A stretch of DNA of 41,601 nt from Thiosocius sp049669185 (GTDB lineage: Bacteria > Pseudomonadota > Gammaproteobacteria > Chromatiales > Chromatiaceae), in the NCBI GenBank assembly GCA_049669185.1, contig JBATKF010000190.1, forward strand, positions 1-41,601, in the 5' to 3' direction. Of the stretch, positions 1 to 7,898 are shown in pieces (the stretch's first letter is position 1; every line of letters begins with the position of its first letter). Under the pieces are notes generated by a model that saw only the letters and a program-made list of their open reading frames with translations, did no database searches and was not told the DNA's origin. The translations under genes were made by a program, and so were the position numbers.

Positions 1-1161
1 AATCTTGTTCAGAATGCCGTCCAGGCCCGCCATCATCATCGCCGAGAATGCGAGATACGGGTTGGCGGTCGGGTCGGGGAATCGCACCTCGATGCGTCGG
101 CCTTTTGGGCTGGAGACCCACGGGATACGAATCGACGCGGAACGGTTACGCGCAGAATAGGCGAGCATGACCGGCGCCTCAAAGCCCGGGACCAGGCGCT
201 TATAAGAGTTCGTCGAGGCGTTGGTGAACGCATTCAGCGCGCGCGCGTGCTTGATGATGCCGCCGATGTAGTACAGCGCTGTCTCTGAAAGGCCGCCGTA
301 TTGATCACCAGCGAAGGTGTTGTTGCCATCCTTGAACAACGATTGGTGCACATGCATGCCAGAGCCGTTGTCGCCGACGATCGGCTTCGGCATGAAGGTA
401 ACGGTCTTCCCGTAGGCATGCGCGACATTCCAGGTGCAGTATTTCTGGATCTGAACCCAGTCGGCGCGCTGGACCAGGGTCGTGAACTTAGTACCGATCT
501 CACACTGACCGGCGGTAGCCACCTCGTGGTGGTGCACCTCGACCGGCACACCCATCTCGACCATGGCGTCACACATCGCGCCACGAAGGTCGTGCAGCGA
601 ATCGACCGGCGGAACCGGGAAGTAGCCACCCTTGACGCCCGGACGGTGGCCGATGTTGCCATCTTCATAGACGCGCTCAGAGTTCCATTCTGCCTCCTGA
701 GAATCGATCTTCACCATGCAACCGGACATGTCGATGCTCCAGCGCACATCATCCAACACGAAGAATTCAGGCTCTGGGCCAAAGTAGGCGGCATCGGCGA
801 TTCCGGTGGACTCCAGGTAGGCCTCCGCGCGCTTGGCAACCGAGCGCGGGTCACGTTCGTAGCCTTCCATGGTCGAGGGCTCGAGGATGTCGCAGCGCAG
901 GTTGAGGGTCGACTCGTCGGTGAAGGGATCAAGAACGGCCGAATCGGCTTCCGGCATCAGGATCATGTCGGATTCGTTGATGCCCTTCCAACCGGCGATC
1001 GACGAGCCGTCGAACATTTTGCCTTCTTCGAAAAGGTCTTCCTCGATTATCGACGCCGGCACGGTGACGTGCTGTTCTTTGCCGCGCGTGTCGGTGAATC
1101 GAAAGTCGACGTACTTGACGTCGTTGTCCTTGATCATGTTAAGGACTTTTTTTGCGCCCAT
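1..1161 (-). CDS. glnA: Type I glutamine synthetase, 3'-truncated by window edge
   Basis: The enzyme makes glutamine from glutamate, ammonia and ATP in the cytoplasm and is the main ammonium-assimilating step. I translated 387 codons without a stop from the ATG at 1161; the family is about 469 residues, so roughly the last 80 lie outside the window. The N-terminus (MGAKKVLNMIKDNDVKYVDF) is typical of proteobacterial GlnA. Visible motifs are the beta-grasp DGSSIAGWKGI, the metal-binding glutamates in FGPEPEFFVLD, and the ATP-binding segment KPIVGDNGSGMHVHQS. The adenylylation-loop tyrosine of this class would fall beyond the edge. A purine-rich ribosome site (GGAGAG) sits just before the ATG. 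The upstream region holds a sigma-54 promoter and NtrC-type dyads, so control by nitrogen status is likely. Confidence 0.97.
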   Translation of the reverse strand, partial: MGAKKVLNMIKDNDVKYVDFRFTDTRGKEQHVTVPASIIEEDLFEEGKMFDGSSIAGWKGINESDMILMPEADSAVLDPFTDESTLNLRCDILEPSTMEGYERDPRSVAKRAEAYLESTGIADAAYFGPEPEFFVLDDVRWSIDMSGCMVKIDSQEAEWNSERVYEDGNIGHRPGVKGGYFPVPPVDSLHDLRGAMCDAMVEMGVPVEVHHHEVATAGQCEIGTKFTTLVQRADWVQIQKYCTWNVAHAYGKTVTFMPKPIVGDNGSGMHVHQSLFKDGNNTFAGDQYGGLSETALYYIGGIIKHARALNAFTNASTNSYKRLVPGFEAPVMLAYSARNRSASIRIPWVSSPKGRRIEVRFPDPTANPYLAFSAMMMAGLDGILNKI

Positions 1162-1272
1162 TCTCTCTCTCCAGATTTTTGCAGTGAGTGCAGCTGTCGT
1201 CGCGACAGCGATTATCAAGGGTTGCCGGCCATTCTCCTCCCGCGAGGGGGCCGATCGGGGTGATCAGCGGTC

Positions 1273-1288
1273 AGCAGGAACCGTGCCA
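1273..1288 (-). promoter_or_regulatory. Sigma-54 (RpoN) promoter of glnA
   Basis: On the minus strand the sequence is TGGCACGGTTCCTGCT. It has a perfect -24 element (TGGCACG), the obligatory GG-N10-GC spacing, and a -12 element CTGCT with one change from TTGCT. It lies about 110 bases upstream of the glnA start and points toward it. E. coli glnA is known to use this type of promoter (glnAp2); use here is inferred from sequence and position. Confidence 0.8.
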
Positions 1289-1448
1289 TTGGCCTTTGCA
1301 GCGAACCCCATCAGATCGGCGTCGGCTCAGCACGAAGCTCACGATGCTAATCGCATTGAAATCATTCGCTTACGGCAGAGTCCGCGCCAAGTTAGGGCGC
1401 TGTGCTTTGGCAGGCCTGCGGCAGCCGTAATTCCCGTGAGGCACGCGT

Positions 1449-1465
1449 TGCACGATTGTGGTGCA
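1449..1465. promoter_or_regulatory. NtrC-type enhancer site 1
   Basis: TGCACGATTGTGGTGCA is a dyad with the GCAC-N7-GTGC pattern of NtrC (GlnG) binding sites. It lies about 175 bases upstream of the sigma-54 promoter, a usual enhancer distance. A second dyad of the same form is centred 31 bases further upstream, about three helical turns, like the paired enhancer sites of E. coli glnA. Confidence 0.75.
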
Positions 1466-1480
1466 TATTACAGCTTTTGC

Positions 1481-1495
1481 GCACCGCCGCGGTGC
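1481..1495. promoter_or_regulatory. NtrC-type enhancer site 2
   Basis: GCACCGCCGCGGTGC again matches GCAC-N7-GTGC exactly and lies on the same helical face as the site centred at 1457. Paired sites would allow cooperative binding of phosphorylated NtrC and looping to the sigma-54 promoter at 1273-1288. Confidence 0.72.
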
Positions 1496-1501
1496 TAGCC
1501 T

Positions 1502-1520
1502 GGAAATCTCACCGATTTCC
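1502..1520. repeat. Short inverted repeat in the glnA upstream region
   Basis: GGAAATC and GATTTCC form perfect 7-base arms around a 5-base centre, directly upstream of the NtrC-type dyads. It could be an operator for another regulator or chance. The rest of the 514-base gap between glnA and the next gene (1162-1675) shows no further gene. Confidence 0.4.
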
Positions 1521-1675
1521 TGCTGCGGGCAACGAACTACTCGCCCTGACGGGGCGTACTCGCTACAGCCGGTTCCACGTAATGTCTCAGCTACGCCTTC
1601 ACCGTCTTTCATTGTGTGCGCCCCGCCATGGCGGCGTCTCAACACCCTCGCGACAAAAACGGTGAAATTTGCTGG

Positions 1676-2848
1676 CTAGCCATAAACGATGCGCAGATCG
1701 CCGAACCATTCCAGCCCGCGCGCCGCCTGTACCAGCGTAGCCTGTAGCTCGGCGGTTGTCGCGGCGTCCACGAAACTGGCCAGTGGCAGCACCAGTTCGA
1801 CATCGATCTTGCCGGCCAGGTAGTGGAGGCGCGCCTCGCGCTGTGCCGGCGCGGCCTGCACCACTTGCCATGCCGCTTCCAGCGCATCCAATGCCTCAGC
1901 GCGCAGCGGCAGACCGCGACAGGTCGGCAAACTCTCATCATCTTCAGGATCGATATGCACGGTGACGTCGGTGATCGACTCCACCTGATCGATGATGCGA
2001 TCTTCGACCGCCAGACTTATCATATGCCCCTCGGATACGGACAGGCGCGGTGCTACCTGCACATGCACGTCGGCGCTAGCCTCGGCCCCGTGCCGGCGGG
2101 TGCGCAACATGTGCACCGAGCGCACGCCATCGATGCCCATGATGACCCGCTTGGCCTCGTTGACCTGCTCGTCATCGAGGGCGGTGTCGACCAGTTCGCT
2201 CAGCGCACGCCAACCCAGATCCCAGCCAATTTTTGCCACCAGGATGCCTACCACGATGGCCGCCAGCGCATCCATGTAACTGAATCCAATCACCGCGCCG
2301 CCTACACCGATCAGCACGACCACGGAAGAAATGGAATCCGAGCGGTGATGCCAGGCATTCGCGCGCAGCATCTGCGACTTCAGCCGCTTAGCGGCCGCGA
2401 TGGTGTACCAGTACAAGGATTCCTTGGCGAGGATGCCCACTACCGCCACCAACAGGGCCAGTTTGCCGGGAATCGGCCGGTCGACATCGAGCAGACGTTC
2501 AAGGCCATTCCACACGATACCCAGAGCAACCAAACTCAGCAGAATCCCCAGGCCGAGCGTCGCCGCTGTCTCGAAGCGCCCATGACCGTAGGGGTGCTCT
2601 TCGTCCGGTGCCTGCGCCGCATGCCTTGCAGCAAACCAGACCAGCACGTCCGAAACCAGATCGGAGGCCGAGTGGATACCGTCGGCGATCAGCGCCGCGG
2701 AGTTCGCGGCGAGGCCCACAAGTATTTGTGCGGCGCTCAGCGCCAGGTTGACTGCCCCGCTGACGAAGGCCACCTTGCGGGTCGCCTGGCCACGCTCGGT
2801 GCGCTGTTGATGAACAGCATCGCCATGTTGGATATGTGGCGATGCCAT
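1676..2848 (-). CDS. Cation diffusion facilitator (CDF) metal transporter with C-terminal extension
   Basis: This inner-membrane protein exports divalent metal ions such as Zn, Fe, Co or Cd in exchange for protons. The N-terminal half has about six hydrophobic segments with the metal-site motifs HSASD in helix 2 and HHRSDS in helix 5, plus the loop HPYGHGR, all typical of the ZitB/FieF-like family. A cytoplasmic dimerisation domain follows (VHVQVAPRLSVSEGH, VTVHIDPE). About 95 further residues are longer than the roughly 300-residue family norm. I chose the ATG at 2848; a GTG eight codons upstream (2872) is possible and neither has a strong ribosome site. It stands alone, divergent from glyQ. 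The metal cannot be predicted confidently. Confidence 0.88.
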   Translation of the reverse strand: MASPHIQHGDAVHQQRTERGQATRKVAFVSGAVNLALSAAQILVGLAANSAALIADGIHSASDLVSDVLVWFAARHAAQAPDEEHPYGHGRFETAATLGLGILLSLVALGIVWNGLERLLDVDRPIPGKLALLVAVVGILAKESLYWYTIAAAKRLKSQMLRANAWHHRSDSISSVVVLIGVGGAVIGFSYMDALAAIVVGILVAKIGWDLGWRALSELVDTALDDEQVNEAKRVIMGIDGVRSVHMLRTRRHGAEASADVHVQVAPRLSVSEGHMISLAVEDRIIDQVESITDVTVHIDPEDDESLPTCRGLPLRAEALDALEAAWQVVQAAPAQREARLHYLAGKIDVELVLPLASFVDAATTAELQATLVQAARGLEWFGDLRIVYG

Positions 2849-3099
2849 CAGGAAGTTATCCGAATCTCGCACCAGGTATTGCGCCGGCCCTGCACGCGGT
2901 CAAACGACGGCGGGCAGGCCGGGTTTGAAAATCCGATGGTTTCAGCGCGGGTGGCCACGCCTGCATGATACCGGGATTGCGGCTGCTGATGCACAGATGA
3001 ACGGTATCCCCATCCGAGTCGCGCTCGGTCTGCCTGGGTCGAGAGTCCGATCGTCTCAGGGAGGCTTGTCATTATGGCGATGGCCGTCGTTGCGGGCTG

Positions 3100-3105
3100 T
3101 ATAAT
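3100..3105 (+). promoter_or_regulatory. -10 element of the glyQ promoter
   Basis: A perfect TATAAT preceded directly by TG lies 35 bases before the glyQ start. No good -35 box is present at the normal spacing, so it may depend on the strong -10 or an activator. Transcription would start near 3112. The rest of the divergent gap 2849-3099 shows no gene. Confidence 0.5.
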
Positions 3106-3116
3106 CCCGGACCCTG

Positions 3117-3143
3117 ATGAAGCAACCGCTGATCGATTCATGA
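3117..3143 (+). CDS. Possible 8-codon leader peptide before glyQ
   Basis: An ATG at 3117 opens an 8-codon frame (MKQPLIDS) whose TGA overlaps the glyQ ATG in the form ATGA. It would begin only a few bases from the predicted transcription start. glyQ itself lacks a clear ribosome site, so termination of this frame could feed ribosomes to glyQ. It may equally be chance. Confidence 0.2.
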   Translation: MKQPLIDS

Positions 3144-4066
3144 ACAATGCAACGGACATCTCCACCTTTCAGGGATTGATTCTGGCCCTGCAGCAGTATT
3201 GGGCAGACCAGGGCTGCGCGATATTGCAGCCCTATGACATGGAAATGGGTGCCGGCACCTTTCATACAGCGACCTTCCTGCGCTCGATCGGTCCCGAACC
3301 CTGGAATGCCGCTTACGTACAGCCGTCACGCCGCCCGACTGATGGACGCTATGGAGAAAATCCCAACCGCTTGCAACACTATTATCAATTCCAAGTGGCG
3401 ATGAAGCCTTCGCCGAAGGACATCCAGGATCGCTATCTCGGGTCTTTGCTGATGCTGGGCATTGATCCATTGGTGCACGACATCCGCTTCGTCGAGGACA
3501 ACTGGGAATCACCCACGCTTGGTGCCTGGGGTCTGGGCTGGGAGGTCTGGCTGGACGGCATGGAGGTCACACAATTCACTTATTTCCAACAGGTCGGCGG
3601 GCTCGACTGCCGGCCCGTGACCGGGGAGATAACCTATGGCCTGGAGCGCATCGCGATGTATCTTCAGGGCGTCGAATCGGTATTCGATCTCATTTGGACC
3701 GACGGTCTGCAGGGGCCGGTGAGCTATCGCGACGTATTTCATCAAAACGAAGTCGAACAATCCGCGTACAACTTCGAGTATGCCGACGTCGATTTCCTGT
3801 TTCAGCTGTTCGATCAGTGTGAACGCGAATCGTCGCGCCTGATCGAGGCTGGCCTGCCATTGCCAGCCTACGAGCAGGTACTCAAGGCCTCCCATGCCTT
3901 TAACCTGCTCGACGCGCGCCACGCCATCTCTGTCACCGAGAGACAGCGCTACATCCTGCGCGTACGCACCCTGGCCCGCGCCGTCGCTCAGGCGTACTAC
4001 GCGGCCCGTGAGGCCCTGGGTTTTCCGATGGTGGGCACTGCAGCAAAGGAAGTCGCCCATGGCTGA
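3140..4066 (+). CDS. glyQ: Glycyl-tRNA synthetase alpha subunit
   Basis: The catalytic subunit of the bacterial alpha2beta2 glycyl-tRNA synthetase charges tRNA-Gly with glycine in the cytoplasm. It has 308 residues, the usual size. The start MNNATDISTFQGLILALQQY and class II core segments (GCAILQPYDMEMGAGTFH, RWG-equivalent NRLQHYYQFQV, GGLDCRPVTGEITYGLERI) are near-identical in type to the family. I chose the ATG at 3140 because conservation begins there; an upstream extension in frame would run through the promoter -10 box. It overlaps glyS by 8 bases, so the two subunits are translationally coupled. Confidence 0.97.
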   Translation: MNNATDISTFQGLILALQQYWADQGCAILQPYDMEMGAGTFHTATFLRSIGPEPWNAAYVQPSRRPTDGRYGENPNRLQHYYQFQVAMKPSPKDIQDRYLGSLLMLGIDPLVHDIRFVEDNWESPTLGAWGLGWEVWLDGMEVTQFTYFQQVGGLDCRPVTGEITYGLERIAMYLQGVESVFDLIWTDGLQGPVSYRDVFHQNEVEQSAYNFEYADVDFLFQLFDQCERESSRLIEAGLPLPAYEQVLKASHAFNLLDARHAISVTERQRYILRVRTLARAVAQAYYAAREALGFPMVGTAAKEVAHG

Positions 4067-6146
4067 GTCCCCAGGCAAAAGTGCCAACCTGTTGTTCGAG
4101 ATCGGTACCGAGGAGCTGCCGCCCACGGCGTTGCGGGCGCTGTCGGCCGCACTTGAGCAAGGCTTTGTGAAGGGTCTCGAGGATGCTGGACTCAACCATG
4201 GCAACGTCACCGCTTACGCCACGCCGCGGCGGCTTGCGCTGCTGATCGAGCAATGCGCCAAGGCGCAGCCCGCCCGGGACACCGAACGCCGTGGACCGGC
4301 GCTGGGTGCGGCCTTCGATAAGGATGGACATCCTACGCAGGCGGCCGAGGGTTTCGCGCGCTCTTGCAATACCACGGTAGATCAGCTGCAGCGACTCGAA
4401 ACCGATAAAGGGGCCTGGCTGGCCTACAGGGTACACGAACCAGGCAGCCGCGCCGCTGAGCTCTTGCCGGCGATCGCTGAGCAGGCGCTCAATCGCCTGC
4501 CGATCCCCAAGCGTATGCGCTGGGGCGAATCGGAGACGCAGTTCGTCCGGCCGGTGCACTGGCTGGTGTTCCTGCATGGAGACCAGGTGGTGCCCTGCAC
4601 CCTGCTCGACGTCGCCGCCGGCAAACAGACGTTTGGCCACCGTTTTCACCACCCGCAAGCGATCACACTCTACAATCCGGAAGACTACGCCGATGTGCTA
4701 GCCTCGCTAGGGAAAGTAATCGCTCACTTTGAGACGCGGCGCGAGCGCATAAAGCAACAGGTCGAGGAGACTGCGAAGATGCTCGGCGGACGGGCTGATT
4801 TGGATGAGGATCTGCTCGATGAGGTCACCGCGCTCAATGAGTGGCCGATGCCCATCGCCGGCACCTTCGAGGCGGGTTTCCTGGCCGTACCGCACGAGGC
4901 CCTGGTGGCGACCATGAAAGGCAACCAGAAGTACTTCCCGGTGTTCGATCCGGCGGGCCACCTGCTCAATCATTTCATCACGATCGTCAACCTGGAGAGC
5001 ACGCAGCCGGATCTCATCCGCGAAGGGAACGAGCGCGTGGTCCGCCCGCGTTTCGCCGATGCAGAGTTTTTCTGGCAGCAGGACGGCAGGCAGCGCCTCG
5101 AGGAACGGATTCCGAAGCTAGAACACGTCGTGTTTCAGAGCGCGCTGGGTAACATGCGGGAGAAATCCGGGCGCGTTGCGACCCTGGCCGCGCATATCGC
5201 TGACAAGATCGGTGGTGATCCCCAATTGGCCCTGCGCGCGGGCGAATTGAGCCGCTGCGATCTGATGACCGAGATGGTGTTCGAGTTCCCCGAGATGCAG
5301 GGCATTATGGGCCGCTACCAGGCGCGGCGTGACGGCGAGCCAGAGGAGCTTGCTGAGGCGATGGATGAATTCTATATGCCGCGATTCTCCGGCGATCGAC
5401 TTCCGCAGACACCCACCGGTATCGCCATCTCTCTGGCCGATCGGCTCGATACCCTGGTCGGCATCTTTGGCATTGGTATGAAGCCAACCGGCGACAAGGA
5501 TCCGTTTGCATTGCGCCGTGCCGCGTTGGGCGCGCTGCGCGTGTTGCGTGACCATGCCCTGCCGCTGAATCTAAAGGCGCTGCTTGCCGAGGCGGAAGAA
5601 CAGTTGCATGGAAAACTTACGCAATCGAAGGTCGCGGATACCGTATACACCTTTATGCTCGAACGCCTGAAGGGTCTTTACGCGGACGATGGCACCGCGC
5701 CCGATGTGTTCGAGGCGGTCGCCGCCGTGGAGCCTTCAACGATCGCCGACTTCGAACATCGTGTCCGTGCCGTAGGCGACTTTCGCGCCCTACCCGAAGC
5801 CGAGGCACTGGCCGCTGCGAATAAGCGTATCAGCAATATACTCAGAAAGGCCGATGGACCGATTGCCGAGGCGGTGGACCCGGATCTGTTCGAGCTGACT
5901 GCGGAAAAAGAACTCTACGACCAACTCCAGGCCATAGATCGACAGATCACCCCCCTACTCGCGGACGCCAATTATGGTGCGATGCTCCAAGCATTGGCCC
6001 GCCTGCGGGCGCCGGTCGATCGTTTCTTTGATGACGTGATGGTGATGGCTGAGAAGCCGAGCGTGCGTGCCAACCGCCTAGCGATGCTGCGAGCCTTGGG
6101 TCAGCAGTTTCTGCGCGTCGCCGATGTCTCCGAGTTGAGGATCTGA
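4059..6146 (+). CDS. glyS: Glycyl-tRNA synthetase beta subunit
   Basis: The beta subunit binds tRNA-Gly and is required with GlyQ for charging. It has 695 residues, close to the 689 of E. coli. The N-terminus NLLFEIGTEELPPTALRALS is diagnostic. The middle contains an HD-like region (MTEMVFEFPEMQGIMGRYQA, then DRLDTLVGIFGIG and KPTGDKDPFALRRAA), and the C-terminus holds the anticodon-binding-like domain ending FLRVADVSELRI. The ATG at 4059 lies inside the end of glyQ with a good ribosome site (AAGGAAG) just upstream. It is followed after 6 bases by the MazG-like gene. Confidence 0.97.
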   Translation: MAESPGKSANLLFEIGTEELPPTALRALSAALEQGFVKGLEDAGLNHGNVTAYATPRRLALLIEQCAKAQPARDTERRGPALGAAFDKDGHPTQAAEGFARSCNTTVDQLQRLETDKGAWLAYRVHEPGSRAAELLPAIAEQALNRLPIPKRMRWGESETQFVRPVHWLVFLHGDQVVPCTLLDVAAGKQTFGHRFHHPQAITLYNPEDYADVLASLGKVIAHFETRRERIKQQVEETAKMLGGRADLDEDLLDEVTALNEWPMPIAGTFEAGFLAVPHEALVATMKGNQKYFPVFDPAGHLLNHFITIVNLESTQPDLIREGNERVVRPRFADAEFFWQQDGRQRLEERIPKLEHVVFQSALGNMREKSGRVATLAAHIADKIGGDPQLALRAGELSRCDLMTEMVFEFPEMQGIMGRYQARRDGEPEELAEAMDEFYMPRFSGDRLPQTPTGIAISLADRLDTLVGIFGIGMKPTGDKDPFALRRAALGALRVLRDHALPLNLKALLAEAEEQLHGKLTQSKVADTVYTFMLERLKGLYADDGTAPDVFEAVAAVEPSTIADFEHRVRAVGDFRALPEAEALAAANKRISNILRKADGPIAEAVDPDLFELTAEKELYDQLQAIDRQITPLLADANYGAMLQALARLRAPVDRFFDDVMVMAEKPSVRANRLAMLRALGQQFLRVADVSELRI

Positions 6147-6152
6147 ACCCGG

Positions 6153-6494
6153 ATGCCGGCCGAAGCAGATTCCTGGGATGCGATGATGTCAGCCGTCAGG
6201 GCGTTTCACGATAAGCACGAACTGCGCGCAAAAGGCGGCGAGGAATTGGCCTACCGTGTCGCACTGATGGTGGAAGAACTCGGCGAAATCTCTGCGTGTA
6301 TCACCAAGGGCAAGGCGCGGACAGCGCTTGCCGAGGAGCTTGCCGACTTGCTGATCCTGGTCATGGGTACCGATATCGCCGCGGATCTGGACCTGAAATC
6401 GGCCTTCTGGGTGAAAATGAACGAACTAATGCAGCGCCAGTCACGCATGGTGGACGGCCGCATCCGAGTGTCTGCATTCCGCGACGTCGATTGA
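6153..6494 (+). CDS. MazG-like nucleotide pyrophosphohydrolase domain protein
   Basis: A 113-residue all-alpha protein with the metal-binding signature of the MazG/dUTPase-like NTP pyrophosphohydrolases: EELGE near residues 37-41 and EELADLL near 60-66, matching EExxE...ExxD. Such enzymes hydrolyse nucleoside triphosphates to monophosphate and pyrophosphate and often clear damaged or modified nucleotides; the substrate here is unknown. It begins 6 bases after glyS and lies before gmhB on the same strand, so it is probably cotranscribed. The ATG at 6153 has only a weak ribosome site; internal ATGs at codons 11 and 12 are alternatives. The single domain is about half the length of classical MazG. 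Confidence 0.8.
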   Translation: MPAEADSWDAMMSAVRAFHDKHELRAKGGEELAYRVALMVEELGEISACITKGKARTALAEELADLLILVMGTDIAADLDLKSAFWVKMNELMQRQSRMVDGRIRVSAFRDVD

Positions 6495-6526
6495 GAAGCG
6501 TGGCATTGCAGCCTAAGCTCACTAAG

Positions 6527-7087
6527 ATGAGCAAGGTACCTCGATTGGTGATACTGGATCGCGATGGCGTAATCAACGAGGATTCCGACAGCTACATCAA
6601 GTCACCTGAGGAATGGGTGCCCATCCCTGGCAGCCTCGAGGCCATCGCCCGCCTGAATCACGCAGGCGCCATCGTTACAGTGGCGACCAACCAGTCTGGT
6701 ATCGGCCGCGGGCTGTTTTCGATTAATGAACTGAACCGGATACACGCAAAGTTTCGCGATGCCTTGGCGCGGGTCGGTGGGCATGTCGACGGCATCTTTT
6801 TTTGTCCACACGTCCCCGAAGCGCAGTGCGAGTGCCGTAAACCCGCCCCGGGTCTGCTGCGGGCGATCAGCCTGCGGTTTGCTACCGGGCTCCAGGATAT
6901 CCCGATCATCGGCGACAGCCTACGTGATATCGAGGCGGCTCGAGCCGCAAATGCCAACCCCGTCTTGGTTCGTAGCGGCAAGGGTATGCACACGCAGCAA
7001 TACTCGCCTGATCTCCAAAACGTGCCCTGCTTCGACAATTTGGCCGACGCGGTCGACCACCTGCTGAGCGGCCAGCTTCATTCGTGA
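6527..7087 (+). CDS. gmhB: D-glycero-beta-D-manno-heptose-1,7-bisphosphate 7-phosphatase
   Basis: It removes the 7-phosphate from heptose bisphosphate in the ADP-heptose pathway that supplies the LPS inner core. The 186-residue HAD-family protein has the nucleophile motif DRDGVIN, the threonine motif TNQSGIGRG, the zinc-binding loop CPH...CECRKP, and the acidic motif GDSLRD. These identify GmhB rather than the related histidinol phosphatase domain. The ATG at 6527 gives the standard start (MSKVPRLVILDRDG); a GTG at 6500 in frame is possible. It overlaps plsC by four bases (GTGA). The same plsC-gmhB pairing beside gyrB is known from Pseudomonas. Confidence 0.95.
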   Translation: MSKVPRLVILDRDGVINEDSDSYIKSPEEWVPIPGSLEAIARLNHAGAIVTVATNQSGIGRGLFSINELNRIHAKFRDALARVGGHVDGIFFCPHVPEAQCECRKPAPGLLRAISLRFATGLQDIPIIGDSLRDIEAARAANANPVLVRSGKGMHTQQYSPDLQNVPCFDNLADAVDHLLSGQLHS

Positions 7088-7809
7088 TTCTGCTGCGATC
7101 GCTCCTGTATTTTTTATTGTTGGTGATATCGGTGGCGGTGTTCGGTAGCTTGATCGCCCTCCTGGGTCGTTTCCGCCCACCCGATTTTTCCGATCAGATG
7201 GCGACGCGTTGGGGTCGACTCAATCTGTGGCTGCAGCGCGTCATCTGCGGTCTCGACTATCGACTAGAGGGAGCAGAGAACCTTCCCGAGGGTGCCTGCA
7301 TCGTGATGTCGAAGCATCAGTCGACGTGGGAAACCATTGCGCTGCGCGGCCTTCTGAAACCACAGCAGTCGTGGGTCCTGAAACAGGAACTGGTGCGGAT
7401 CCCGCTTTTCGGGCAGGGCCTCACTCTGGTGAAGTCCATCCCCATCGACCGTGCGGCCGGTCGACGCGCGGTTTTAAAGGTTGTCGAAATGGGCAAAGCG
7501 CGTCTCGCCGAGGGTCGCTATGTCATCATTTTTCCAGAGGGGACGCGCACAGCTCCCGGGCAGCGCAAGAAGTACGGTGTAGGCGGGGGAGTTCTGGCGG
7601 AGCGCTCCGGCGCGGACGTCGTGCCGATCGCCCATAACGCGGGTATTTATTGGCGCCGCCGGGGTGTGAAGAAGTATCCGGGCACGGTGCAGATTGTGGT
7701 CGGCCCGGCGATTCATAGCACTAACAAGAAGGCTGCGCAAATCATGCAGGAAGTCGAAGACTGGATCGAAGGAACCCAGGAAAGTCTTCCAACTATCGAG
7801 GGGAAATAA
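7084..7809 (+). CDS. plsC: 1-acyl-sn-glycerol-3-phosphate acyltransferase
   Basis: This inner-membrane enzyme adds the second acyl chain to lysophosphatidic acid, giving phosphatidic acid for phospholipids. The 241-residue protein starts with a hydrophobic helix (residues 2-26). It carries the acyltransferase motifs KHQSTWET (HX4E, a known variant of HX4D), the glycerol-phosphate-binding segment VKSIPIDR, and FPEGTRTAPGQR. The GTG start overlaps the gmhB stop, so translation is coupled. Several PlsC-like paralogues exist in gammaproteobacteria, so the exact acyl preference is not shown. A palindrome overlaps its stop codon. Confidence 0.92.
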   Translation: MILLRSLLYFLLLVISVAVFGSLIALLGRFRPPDFSDQMATRWGRLNLWLQRVICGLDYRLEGAENLPEGACIVMSKHQSTWETIALRGLLKPQQSWVLKQELVRIPLFGQGLTLVKSIPIDRAAGRRAVLKVVEMGKARLAEGRYVIIFPEGTRTAPGQRKKYGVGGGVLAERSGADVVPIAHNAGIYWRRRGVKKYPGTVQIVVGPAIHSTNKKAAQIMQEVEDWIEGTQESLPTIEGK

Positions 7810-7833
7810 TAAGTGAGTATTTACTCACTTATT
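7808..7833. repeat. 26-base perfect palindrome overlapping the plsC stop
   Basis: Arms AATAAGTGAGTA (7808-7819) and TACTCACTTATT (7822-7833) are perfect complements around a 2-base centre. It sits between convergent plsC and gyrB. No T-run follows on either strand, so it is not a standard intrinsic terminator. The symmetry with a tiny loop resembles a dimeric repressor operator, but it could also serve as a bidirectional transcription or mRNA-end element. Confidence 0.6.
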
Positions 7834-7898
7834 CCGTCTTATCGTCCCGAATGGCAGAGTTCAGCGGCACGCGTGCACCCGAACGATATTCTCTAGGC

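Noticed and set aside
301..1263. Long plus-strand open frame opposite glnA
   Set aside because: It is the antisense of a well-conserved glnA coding sequence and has no protein-family character.
1572..1580. Half of a parS-like sequence (GTTCCACGT) upstream of glnA
   Set aside because: The right half is not complementary (AATG follows), so it is not a palindrome and should not bind ParB like the recF copies.
1823..2968. Long plus-strand open frame opposite the CDF transporter gene
   Set aside because: It is a high-GC shadow frame; the minus strand encodes an intact, recognisable transporter with all its motifs.
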